This document shows, one piece after another, positions 44,701 to 52,800 of a stretch of DNA of 64,000 nt; the stretch's first letter is position 1; every line of letters starts with the position of its first letter. The notes beneath the pieces are model-generated. The model searched no databases and was not told where the DNA came from. It worked only from the letters and a program-made list of their open reading frames with translations. The translations under genes were made by a program, and so were the position numbers. Source of the stretch: Halanaerobiaceae bacterium. Its GTDB lineage: Bacteria > Bacillota > Halanaerobiia > Halanaerobiales > Halarsenatibacteraceae. Location of the stretch: the NCBI GenBank assembly GCA_003553225.1, contig PWDW01000060.1, positions 1 through 64,000 on the forward strand. The letters are read 5' to 3'.

Positions 44701-45037
44701 CCAAAATAACGAGGGGAATTACCAGCCTGTATAAACTTACTCCTCCCATCCGCAGAGCCGTAAATTCATTATCACGATTAAGCCGGCCCAATCCATATAT
44801 GGTCCCAAACAAAATTGCCATAGGGAAAGTTTCCACAATAATTTCGGGCAGCTGATAGATTAACAGCTCCACGACCTCAGCCACCGGTATCTGTTCAATT
44901 ATAATCAAATCCGCCATTTCATATAAAAAACCGCTCAACATAATTACTTTTATTAGCAAAATACCAATCATGAGCGGATACAGAACCTGTTTAAAAATAT
45001 ATAAATCAATCAATTTTTTGTTCCAGCTGGGGATCAT
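41720..45037 (-). CDS. LptF/G permease fused to LptD outer-membrane protein
   Basis: One uninterrupted 1105-aa frame. Residues 1-361 are a complete LptF/LptG permease: membrane segments at about 15-40, 60-82 and 103-124, a periplasmic jellyroll, then 285-360 with TPFIPLIFILIGAPLSLGK and GMIPPLAAAWTPN. A basic linker (362-380) leads to a signal-peptide-like segment (about 381-405, ending SVFA/EQ). Residues 406-1105 are LptD-like: OstA strands, then EEVFHYYFQAREATIYPGD, LPLFYWPYLYLSL and PSVGYNERRGWF, then a strand-rich barrel. The halves belong to opposite membranes, so signal peptidase cleavage near 405 is likely. No internal start codon with a ribosome binding site is seen at the junction. 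It sits between lpxD and an LptA-like gene. Confidence 0.9.
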   Translation of the reverse strand: MIPSWNKKLIDLYIFKQVLYPLMIGILLIKVIMLSGFLYEMADLIIIEQIPVAEVVELLIYQLPEIIVETFPMAILFGTIYGLGRLNRDNEFTALRMGGVSLYRLVIPLVILGVLVSGLTFLLNERVVPWANHRAQNIIRLSILKQAAPDVQEDVFFEGPEGRLFFVNEFNEELGRVFNIVIFNKSSQSKYPEIITAERGEIRENIWFLSEGVIHSYDEHGQLELAGDFEDMEIQVARDISSLYGRQRTPREMSRRELKSEIELFQKSGISVVSLVVDYHLKLATPFIPLIFILIGAPLSLGKNSSRAAGIVFTIVIIFLYYFMQSLLRSLGRNGMIPPLAAAWTPNIVFALAGLVLIYFRTAHQRVQTKLNKLRGLFKLLKSTLFFSCIFMFLFSSVFSLSVFAEQRLNLEADKVTYGEQGIELSGSIRGRHKNVFLQADRINVVREDGETEELEGPLRIDITTGKMSGCDEEVFHYYFQAREATIYPGDYLTARHVVFYELGGSLPLFYWPYLYLSLKEEDEGIIPSVGYNERRGWFVKIIYNYILEDGNSGSLYLDYFTRTGAAAGFKHYFIREEGRESYLYFYNQQNKINLRGLFDYQTRFTYLTEGEEWDTDIEAEYTRYDEYREVEGRANLDYSDQERRETIFLHSDFAGQDYDDSTADDIQELELDFEYQRYLGDYWLINFQYGREYLLEPEQEAVFRWETNNFIRRRSPSGELRLIMERYDPEFNSTDNGADTTYYRWPEINYEHYLPFDFIYHFSLGRYREEGVDERAEKMVHGLEYDTRFSPAENIYLNTNYNISNNFFRLPEREEKPVSYQLGFTGETGLEYRWGANSTGRLDHFYSNYLGRESPLGFDRIYREHELQAAYNYSPSDFDLELETGYDILNRQFLPLLGEALYQVTPHLNLGAEASYNIEDRHPEDLILAADYKRGGWAVESSLEYDFYKAAYQSFELSSELERENWNLNLGLERDFTSSPEGIIALQGQYESDYNWRFQSGLKYEYLRDELKEWDNQFIYEVEDLWYVEILHSQKNEFWGAEYDLETVVKRNFHCRELWFSYNHAQRQFTVEYVINLLPEHGFEFGLGEDRELSFDLGITELLE

Positions 45038-45085
45038 TATTAATCAACACCTTAAAAGATAAAACTAATACCACATCTGCTTTTT

Positions 45086-46144
45086 TTATTTATCCGAATT
45101 TTTTTCTTTTAGTTTCTGTACTTCCTGTTCCAGTTCCTTAATCCGTTCTTTCAGCTCCGGAAGCCGCCTCAGGCTGGCCCTCTCCTTTAACTCCTGTCTG
45201 TGCTTTTGAGCCGGAATACCGGAATAAAAACCCTTTTCCTGCAGATCTTTGGAGACCATACCTTTACCCCCTACAGTAATCTCATCACCCAGGGAAACAT
45301 GATCAACTACTCCCACCTGCCCGGCGGTTGTGACTCGGTCTCCGGTTTTAGAACTGCCGGCAATTCCGGTCTGACCAGCAATTAGATTATCTTCTCCCAG
45401 GCATACATTATGCGCAATCTGAACCAGGTTATCTATTTTTGTCCCCTTTTTAATAACTGTTGTGCCGGAGACAGCTCGATCAATACACACACAGGCCCCT
45501 ATTTCCACATTATCTTCAATTTTTACTTTTCCCAGCTGAGGTATTTTTACATTTTCTGTTCCGGACCAGACATAACCAAAACCATCACTGCCGACAACAC
45601 TTCCGGGACCAATCTCCACTCTACAGCCCATACTGGTCCCATGACCGATGACTGCCCGGGGATGTATAACAGAAAAATCACCAATTTCAACTTCTGCCCC
45701 CACATAAACACCGGGCGCTAAAATAACTTCATCCCCAATAATAGCTCTATCATCAACCACTACCCCGGGATGAATACTAACCTCATGGCCCAGTGAAGCT
45801 GAATTGGATACTTCTGCACTGTCATCTACACCGGGGTTATAGTAAGGCCGGGGAGCAAAAAATCTGGCTGCCCGGGCATAGGCCAGCCGGGGATTATCAA
45901 CTTTAAGAACATCTATTTCATAATCCTCTTCCGAAATCTCTTCCGGGATAATTACCAGTCCCGCTTCCGCCTGAACCGCTTTCTCCAGCAGCTGTTTGTT
46001 TTCGGCAAAGGTAAGAATTCGGGGCCCGCTGTGCCCTATTCCGGCAGCTCCTGTAATTTTTTTTTGGGGGTCTCCCTTTAGGGAACCGGAAACAATCTCG
46101 GCCAGTCGAGAAGCTCTTATAAATTTCGGATCATTTTCATTCAT
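45086..46144 (-). CDS. lpxD: UDP-3-O-acylglucosamine N-acyltransferase LpxD
   Basis: This 352-aa hexapeptide-repeat acyltransferase adds the N-linked hydroxyacyl chain in lipid A synthesis. It has an N-terminal uridine-binding domain (about 5-100), a left-handed beta-helix (about 110-300) with GSDGFGY and the catalytic His in NLVQIAHNV, and a C-terminal helix predicted to form a coiled coil (about 320-350). The ATG at 46144 overlaps the preceding stop (ATGAATGA) and has GGTGGGGGA upstream; an earlier in-frame start would add ten residues inside the upstream gene. Confidence 0.95.
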   Translation of the reverse strand: MNENDPKFIRASRLAEIVSGSLKGDPQKKITGAAGIGHSGPRILTFAENKQLLEKAVQAEAGLVIIPEEISEEDYEIDVLKVDNPRLAYARAARFFAPRPYYNPGVDDSAEVSNSASLGHEVSIHPGVVVDDRAIIGDEVILAPGVYVGAEVEIGDFSVIHPRAVIGHGTSMGCRVEIGPGSVVGSDGFGYVWSGTENVKIPQLGKVKIEDNVEIGACVCIDRAVSGTTVIKKGTKIDNLVQIAHNVCLGEDNLIAGQTGIAGSSKTGDRVTTAGQVGVVDHVSLGDEITVGGKGMVSKDLQEKGFYSGIPAQKHRQELKERASLRRLPELKERIKELEQEVQKLKEKNSDK

Positions 46145-46562
46145 CTCCCCCACCATCCTCCAGGTGCTTTTCATCCAGAATATTTATCGTTTCCTCAGTT
46201 ATGTCATTTCCGCCATGAAAAATACTTTCCTGACTGACAATAATATCCAGGTTTTTCTTTTCCTTTATTACCTGCAGAACATCCTCAATTTCTTGATCAA
46301 AATCTTTTTCCAGAGCCTCTTTTTGGGACAAATACTGCTGATAGGCTTCATCCTGTTCATACTCATCTGAAAAGTCATCCTGAAGCTCACTGCTTAATTC
46401 AGCAAGTCTATCCGAATAATGCCGGGCCCTGCCGCTTTCTTCAAGCAGATAATCCATATCCAGAACCCCAATCAGGTGTTCTTCTTCTGAACCACAGGCA
46501 CTTAATAAAATAAAAGCTGTCGAAACCATTACCACCAGAACAATTATTCTCAATAACTTCAT
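46137..46562 (-). CDS. OmpH/Skp-like lipoprotein
   Basis: This 141-aa protein has a lipoprotein signal with lipobox LLSACG (Cys near residue 23), then HLIGVLDMDYLLEESGRA and a charged coiled coil (about 45-105) ending in LDIIVSQESIFHGGNDITEE, the Skp/OmpH pattern of a helical hairpin with a beta end. Skp-like chaperones hold unfolded OM proteins. Lipidation would fix it to a membrane, unlike soluble Skp. It sits in the bamA-ompH-lpxD run and overlaps the lpxD start. Confidence 0.82.
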   Translation of the reverse strand: MKLLRIIVLVVMVSTAFILLSACGSEEEHLIGVLDMDYLLEESGRARHYSDRLAELSSELQDDFSDEYEQDEAYQQYLSQKEALEKDFDQEIEDVLQVIKEKKNLDIIVSQESIFHGGNDITEETINILDEKHLEDGGGDE

Positions 46563-46600
46563 CTCCCCCGGCCCCCATTTGCATAATTACAGCATAATTA

Positions 46601-47530
46601 TCAAAACTGCTCCATCTCTTCTATTAAATTATGACTTATATCAAGTCCGGTATTTATGTTTTTAGTTATTTCTTTTATTTTATTGGCAATTTCTCTTTCT
46701 TTAAGTCCTGTTTTATCCTGGCGAACATTATCCTGTCTCAATCTTATCTCTTCATTTTTTGCTGCTATTTCTGAAGAAATTTGGTTTAAAATCTGATCTT
46801 CATATTCAGAAATGCGCCTTTCGTATTCAGCCTCCATGGCAGCAATCTCATCTTCGAGATCTCCTTTTAATTCCGACTCTCTCTCCTGTACTTTATCCTC
46901 TATTTTCTGTTCTATTTCTGCAAGCTCATCACGCAGAACATCCCTCTCCTGAGGAGTGAGGTCAAGAACCTCCAGTTTAAGACTAATTTTGAAAATTTCT
47001 GTATAATAGTCTTTTAACAGTTCCTGTTCCAGTTCTTTTAGTTCAGGAAAATTAATATTTTTAAGCTCTGAAATTTCCTCCTCTAAAACAGACAGCAGTT
47101 CTTCTCTTTTCTGTTCAATCTTCTGGTTTCTTTCCTGTTCTTTTTTTTCTCTAAATGCTTTTAACTCCCGGGCCAGCTCCTGCTCTTTGTCTTCTATAAT
47201 TTGCTCATATTTCTGATGAATTTTATTTTTTTCCTGTTCAATTAGCCTTTGTTTTTTTTCTTCTGCTGTTTGAATATTCTCTTCTTCTCTTGCAGCATGA
47301 ACTGGAATAAACTCTCTTTGAAATTTAGCAGCAATCATATCCTCAATTCTTTGTCCTGAAGTCTCAACTTCATCAAATTCGGCCTTTAATTCTGGTAAAG
47401 AAACCTGTAATTCAGGTTGATCTGAAGGAGGGACCAGGCCAAAGAAAATTATTATAACCAGCAGCACAAAAATCAAAACAGCAGCTGTAAAAATTAAACT
47501 AATACTGCTTTTAAATACTTCTTTCAGCAT
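46601..47530 (-). CDS. membrane-anchored periplasmic coiled-coil protein
   Basis: This 309-aa protein has one N-terminal membrane segment (about 13-34, ending in GLVPPSDQPE) and then a nearly unbroken, highly charged helical region (about 75-300) rich in Glu, Lys and Gln. A continuous helix of that size could span roughly 30 nm. I see no catalytic motif. It is encoded between two OmpH-like genes, so it may be a diverged Skp relative or a spacer/tether in OM assembly. Family not recognised. Confidence 0.6.
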   Translation of the reverse strand: MLKEVFKSSISLIFTAAVLIFVLLVIIIFFGLVPPSDQPELQVSLPELKAEFDEVETSGQRIEDMIAAKFQREFIPVHAAREEENIQTAEEKKQRLIEQEKNKIHQKYEQIIEDKEQELARELKAFREKKEQERNQKIEQKREELLSVLEEEISELKNINFPELKELEQELLKDYYTEIFKISLKLEVLDLTPQERDVLRDELAEIEQKIEDKVQERESELKGDLEDEIAAMEAEYERRISEYEDQILNQISSEIAAKNEEIRLRQDNVRQDKTGLKEREIANKIKEITKNINTGLDISHNLIEEMEQF

Positions 47531-47547
47531 GCTAATCCCTCCTTTTC

Positions 47548-48006
47548 TTATTTCTGTCCCTGTAGCTCTTCAGCTTTTTTTAACACCCCGGGAGTGAGAT
47601 CATAACCCCCAACCCAGACTTCCTCTTCTTTAAAGACCAGATCGACTTCCTTTTCAGCAGCGGTTTTTTCAATTATATCATATATCTCCACCAGCAGCTG
47701 GTCTATGAGCTCCTGCCTCTGCTGATTCATTTCCTCCTGATATTCCTTTATTAGCTGACGGTGTTTTTGGGGATCAGTATCAGAAAGTTTTTCATTAAGC
47801 TCAGCTTCCTTTGCCCTGAATAGTTCAGCCAGTTTATCTTCTGCTTCTTTTCTGCCGGGATACCGGGAAAAGATTTCTTCCACACTGACATATGCCGCCG
47901 TAAATTCAAGCTCGGAATTCTCTTCTGTAAAATGATTTATCCCGTATACAGAAAAAGAAACAATCAGCACCAACATGATTATCAATATAATATATTTTAC
48001 CGACAT
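47548..48006 (-). CDS. OmpH/Skp family periplasmic chaperone-like protein
   Basis: This 152-aa protein has an N-terminal membrane/signal segment (about 5-22), AAYVSVEEIFSRYPGRKEAEDKLAEL (about 39-64), a helical arm (about 60-115) with KHRQLIKEYQEEMNQQRQEL, and a terminal beta element VDLVFKEEEVWVGGYDLT. This is the OmpH/Skp layout; such trimers carry outer-membrane proteins to BamA. It directly follows bamA, the classic position. A second, lipidated copy is at 46137-46562. Confidence 0.88.
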   Translation of the reverse strand: MSVKYIILIIMLVLIVSFSVYGINHFTEENSELEFTAAYVSVEEIFSRYPGRKEAEDKLAELFRAKEAELNEKLSDTDPQKHRQLIKEYQEEMNQQRQELIDQLLVEIYDIIEKTAAEKEVDLVFKEEEVWVGGYDLTPGVLKKAEELQGQK

Positions 48007-48057
48007 AACCGGCCTCTCCTCTCAATCACTTGAGTATCTGTATGTTTTCTCAAAAAA

Positions 48058-49788
48058 TTAAAATGTCTGTCCTATACTGAAGTGAGGTTTCCCCTGAAAA
48101 TCATCATTCCATCCAAAATCAAAACGCAGCTGACCCACCGGGGTGTCCATTCTAACACCCAGACCGGCCGCAAATCTTAAATCAGAGATATTAATTGCTT
48201 CATTGTAATCCCAGACATAACCGGTATCAGCAAATAGTACTCCGGTGAAATTATCTTCCAGCAGGAAACGATATTCAAGGTTGGTTAAAAATAAGTGCTC
48301 ACCTCGAAATTCTCCAAAATCAAAACCACGCAGGGTCTCTGAACCACCCAGAGAAAATTTTTGTCCGGACGGCAGAATCCCATTTGAGGTTCCGGCTCTC
48401 GTGCGTACAGCCCAGGCCTGGTCTTCTTCAAAGCCGGGAATATACCTTCTAATATCGGCATCCAGTTTGGTGAATTCCTGGTCACTGCCCAGAATTGGCC
48501 CTGCATATTCAAGAGAAAAATCATCCAGACTACCTTCCCGGGGATTGAAAGCATGATCCCGGGTATCCTGACTAACATTGAAGGTTAAACTGCTAATTCT
48601 ATTTTCACTTATTAGATCATCTTCTGCAGTATATTCTTTAGAATTGAACAGTCTATATCTTAAACTACCATCCCAGATATCAGTAATAGGGTGCCCCAGA
48701 GTAAGAGAACCACCTCGCTCATGCCTGTAGGCAATTTCTTCTTCTTCACTGTAATGATCTTTTTCACGATCATATATATTGGCCCCTACAGAAAGATGTG
48801 AACCGAGAAAACGCGGTTCCTGAAATTCCAGAGAGAGATCCCGGACTCCTCCAAATTCCCAGAGAAAAGAGATTCTTTGTCCATAACCCAGCAGATTCTG
48901 TTCACGAACATTTATTCTTCCGATCCAGCCCTCTTCACTGCTCCAGGAACCACCTACATTAAGCACACCTGTCTGGCGTTCTTTAATATTAAGCACAATA
49001 TCAATATCACTGCTGCCGGTCTCAGTCTGGACAGGTTCCGGATTTATTTCTTCAAAAAATTCCAGCATATATAAATTCCTGATATTTTCCTGAAGTTCAG
49101 GTATTCTAATAGGCTCACCCTGCTGTAATGTTATTTCTCTCAGAATAACAAAATCCTCGGTTTTGGTGTTTCCCTCAAGCATTAATTCATTAAGCACACC
49201 AACGGACAGGGGTACTGTTAGTTCACCATCTCTGGTAATCTCAACATTATCAAAATCGATAAAGTGATTGGAACCGGAATACCCATAAACCGGTAGATAA
49301 CCTTCCTGATTCATATGATCTTCGATATTTCTCAAGCCCTGACCGATCTGGCCCATATTAATTACCTCACCCAGCTCAATGTTCATTATATCCAGGAGAG
49401 TTTCTTTATCATAAACTGTTTCTCCAATAAAATTAACCTCCTGTAAAACTGGATTTTCTATAACATTTATTACAAGTTCAACACCCTGTTCATACTCCCT
49501 GAGATCAGGTGCAACCCTCTGAAAATAATCAAGATCAAAAATGCTCTGCAGATCCTGACGAAGAAGATCTTCATCCAGTTCATCACCAGGCTCAATTTGC
49601 ATAACTTCCCTGATCGTTTCCTCAGATATATTCTCATTTCCCGAAAAAGTTATTTTTTCAATTACAGGTTCTTCTCTTTGAATTGTTATGTCCTCTTCTA
49701 TTTCCTGGTCTGGCAGCTGAGCTGATGTAAAATTAGAAAAAACAAACAAAAGAAGAATACATAACACCATAATATTTATTTTTTTCAT
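48058..49788 (-). CDS. bamA: outer-membrane protein assembly factor BamA
   Basis: This 576-aa Omp85 protein has a signal peptide (about 1-23), three POTRA domains (about 43-115, 116-190, 195-265; first one opens IEKITFSGNENISEETI) and a C-terminal 16-strand-type barrel (about 275-576) with YGQRISFLWEFGG, GSETLRGFDFGEF and terminal HFSIGQTF. BamA folds and inserts OM proteins. E. coli BamA has five POTRA domains and about 810 aa, so this is the short three-POTRA form seen in diderm Firmicutes. It lies between tamB and ompH. No TamA gene is visible, so it may also serve TamB. Confidence 0.93.
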   Translation of the reverse strand: MKKINIMVLCILLLFVFSNFTSAQLPDQEIEEDITIQREEPVIEKITFSGNENISEETIREVMQIEPGDELDEDLLRQDLQSIFDLDYFQRVAPDLREYEQGVELVINVIENPVLQEVNFIGETVYDKETLLDIMNIELGEVINMGQIGQGLRNIEDHMNQEGYLPVYGYSGSNHFIDFDNVEITRDGELTVPLSVGVLNELMLEGNTKTEDFVILREITLQQGEPIRIPELQENIRNLYMLEFFEEINPEPVQTETGSSDIDIVLNIKERQTGVLNVGGSWSSEEGWIGRINVREQNLLGYGQRISFLWEFGGVRDLSLEFQEPRFLGSHLSVGANIYDREKDHYSEEEEIAYRHERGGSLTLGHPITDIWDGSLRYRLFNSKEYTAEDDLISENRISSLTFNVSQDTRDHAFNPREGSLDDFSLEYAGPILGSDQEFTKLDADIRRYIPGFEEDQAWAVRTRAGTSNGILPSGQKFSLGGSETLRGFDFGEFRGEHLFLTNLEYRFLLEDNFTGVLFADTGYVWDYNEAINISDLRFAAGLGVRMDTPVGQLRFDFGWNDDFQGKPHFSIGQTF

Positions 49789-49827
49789 TTTTTAATCCTC
49801 CCCAAAACTCTTTTTTTAAATAAATAA

Positions 49828-52800
49828 TTAAAACTCAATAATTGTTTCCAGTGATATTCGATATTCATCATCTCCATACCAGGTTCCATCCAGATAAGTA
49901 TTAGCACCCAGGCGATATTTGAATGAAAACTCATCTTCCCTGTAATCCGGTGTGATTGAAGCCGAGTATTCCATGTAAAGTCTGTCCGACAGATCCTTAC
50001 CCATTATTACATCAACTCTGTTATCCAGCCCTATATCATAGGCATCAATGGTAAAGGTATCCAGTTCCAGATATTCCCTTACATCCCCGGCAACCCGTTC
50101 AACAAAATCCAGCTGAAATGTTTCCTGCAGAAAACGAATAAATTCTCTATTAATCGCCTGCATAATACTGGGATCTTCTTCTGCAAATTCACCCAGTCCA
50201 CCCCTTCGGACAAGAAGTGACAAAATTTCATCTTCAGCCAGTGGTGGTTGGGATTCAAAAGAAGTCTGCATATTATCTGCCGGACCACTAACCACAGCAT
50301 ATATCCGGTTACCATCAACCACTGTAGAAGCCCGGGCATGGATTCGGGGAATATAATCAAGATGCCGCTGAAAGTTTGCAGAAGCCTCCTGGAGATTAAA
50401 ACGATTATTATAATAAGCAAAGGTTCCTTCAGTACTGGAAAGATTTCCGTCTATGGAAACATCACCTTCATAATATTGAAGATTGATACTTCCCTCTTCA
50501 ACTAATATGCGAAGCCGATCATTGCTGGTAAAATAAACTTCGGAACCGGGGTATATATTAATATCTACCGCCGGACTAAATATAGTTTCACTCTCATCAG
50601 TGGGCCAGTCAAAGGGAGTACTTACAGTAAAGTTTTTTGTGGTTATATCACCGGCAAAAACAGGCCGGTAAAAGGAACCACTAATTGTTATATCCGGATC
50701 AATAAGACCTTCATAGGAACCACGGGCAAAAGGAATATTTTGACCGTAAAGAACCAGGTCCCAGAAATCATCAAAATCAAATATATTAATTTGTCCGGAA
50801 AGATTTACCTCTTCCTCCCCATAAACTCCCAAAAAGTCTTCAAAAATAATAGCCTGTTCGGAAAATCTCATAACACCTTCCAGCTGACTTACTGTTTCCG
50901 GAAAACCCAGTTCCATATCTCGTCCCTCAAGTTCAACCAGCCCCTCCAGCTGAGGTTCCCGGCGGGTACCGGTCAATTTTATGCTGCCGGTTAAATCACC
51001 TTCAAAAATTTTCAGCTCTTCCATTTCTCCGGCTAGAAAATTCAGGGGAACACGATCTAAGTTCACCTCAAAATTCAGCTCCTGAATATCCGCCAGATGA
51101 ACATCTCCGGTAATATCCAGCTTCCTATCTTCATCAAAATCGATACTCTGTTCCACCGAAAGAGTCCTGTCTGAATTTAACTGCAGATTGCCTTTTATTA
51201 AAGGTATGTTAAACTGCATAAAGTTTATATCATTAATTTCACTCTCTATATTTAAGTTAGGTTCTCTGATATCACCATTTACCCGGCCGGAAAAGTTTGC
51301 CCGGCCGGAAACAGGTACCTCTCCACCTTCCAGAGCTAAATGATGTTCTATATAAAGGTTATCACCATTTATATCAAGACCAAGCTCTCTACCGATAGAA
51401 CCCTGAATAATAATTTCTGCTCCCCTCTCTTTACTCTGTTCCTCATCTGCCGGGAGCTCACTTCTGCCTTCACCACCTCTAAAATCCAACTCAGCCCGGG
51501 GCTCATTCCAGGGCCCCCTCAGCTGGGCCTCTCCCACCAATAAAAAATCATTCTGGAAATCCTGGAAAAATAGATCTATGTCCAGTAGCCGGACAAAAGA
51601 ATTCAGATTTCCGTTTTCTGTTCTCATATCCAGAAATAATTCGGGAATATCACTCAGGGAGTGTATTTCACCCTCAACATTATATTCTCCTCCTCCAAAT
51701 CTTCCTTCAAGCTGCTGAACTGTGATCTCATCTGCTTTATATAAACCTGTTCCCGAAATAGATTTTACAGATATATTCTCATATTTTAGCTCCTCAGAAT
51801 TTAATTCAAAATCAATTTCCGGATTATCCAGAGTACCTTCCAGTTCACCTCTGGCCTGTACTGTACCCTGCAGATCATATTGATTTATATAATCTCCGGG
51901 AGCAAAATTGTCAAGTTTAAAATTGCCTGTAATCATTTCCTCAGTATACAATCCTGTCCCCTGAAGAACTGTGTTCTTTTTTAATGCCTCAAATTTATTG
52001 ATTTCAAAAACCTTATCCCGGGAGGACAAAAAAGAAAACTGGAGATCATCTATCTCATAATTTTCTCCAAAAATAAGAATAGTTTCTGCCGAATACACCT
52101 CACCCTCAATTAGTGGATTATCCGGTTCACCACTGACCTTAAGATCCATATCAAAATGTCCTGCCGCCGGTATATTGATCCCCATAAGCTCCTGTATATT
52201 ACTATATTTTAGGTCAGACAGGGACAGCACAGCTTCTATCTGATTCCCGGTATCAGCGGTGTTAATCCACCCCTCTCCCGATACATGGCACTCCGACCAG
52301 TAAAAACCCATCTTTTTTACTTCTACTTTCTGCTGTTCATATACAATGTTTGCAGTTAAATCCTCTATCCTGTGTTCATTATAATAACCCCGGGATAAAT
52401 CTATATCCATTGTTACCCGGGGCTGGTTCCAGGCCCCCTTAAGCTGACCTGAAAAAGAGGGACTGCCCTCCAGGCTGTTAACCTCAAACCAGGATAAATT
52501 ATTATTATCTAAATAATATTCAACCAGAGCAATATCCATTTCAGATGACCGGAAATCTATATTCCACTTTTGGTCACCGGTATTTAAGGTACCATCAAAT
52601 AAAATATCACCCCGGGGAGTGCTGACTTCTCCTGCACTAAAGTAAAGACTATTTTCAGAAAAAAGCAGATCCGTACTGGCCTCCTGAACGGGATGCTTTA
52701 GACCTTTTATATCATATATATTTACATCTCCCATTACCATCATATTTTCCAGATTCATCTGCTTTCCAGTCAGTTTTAAATCCAGATCAGCTTTTCCGTC

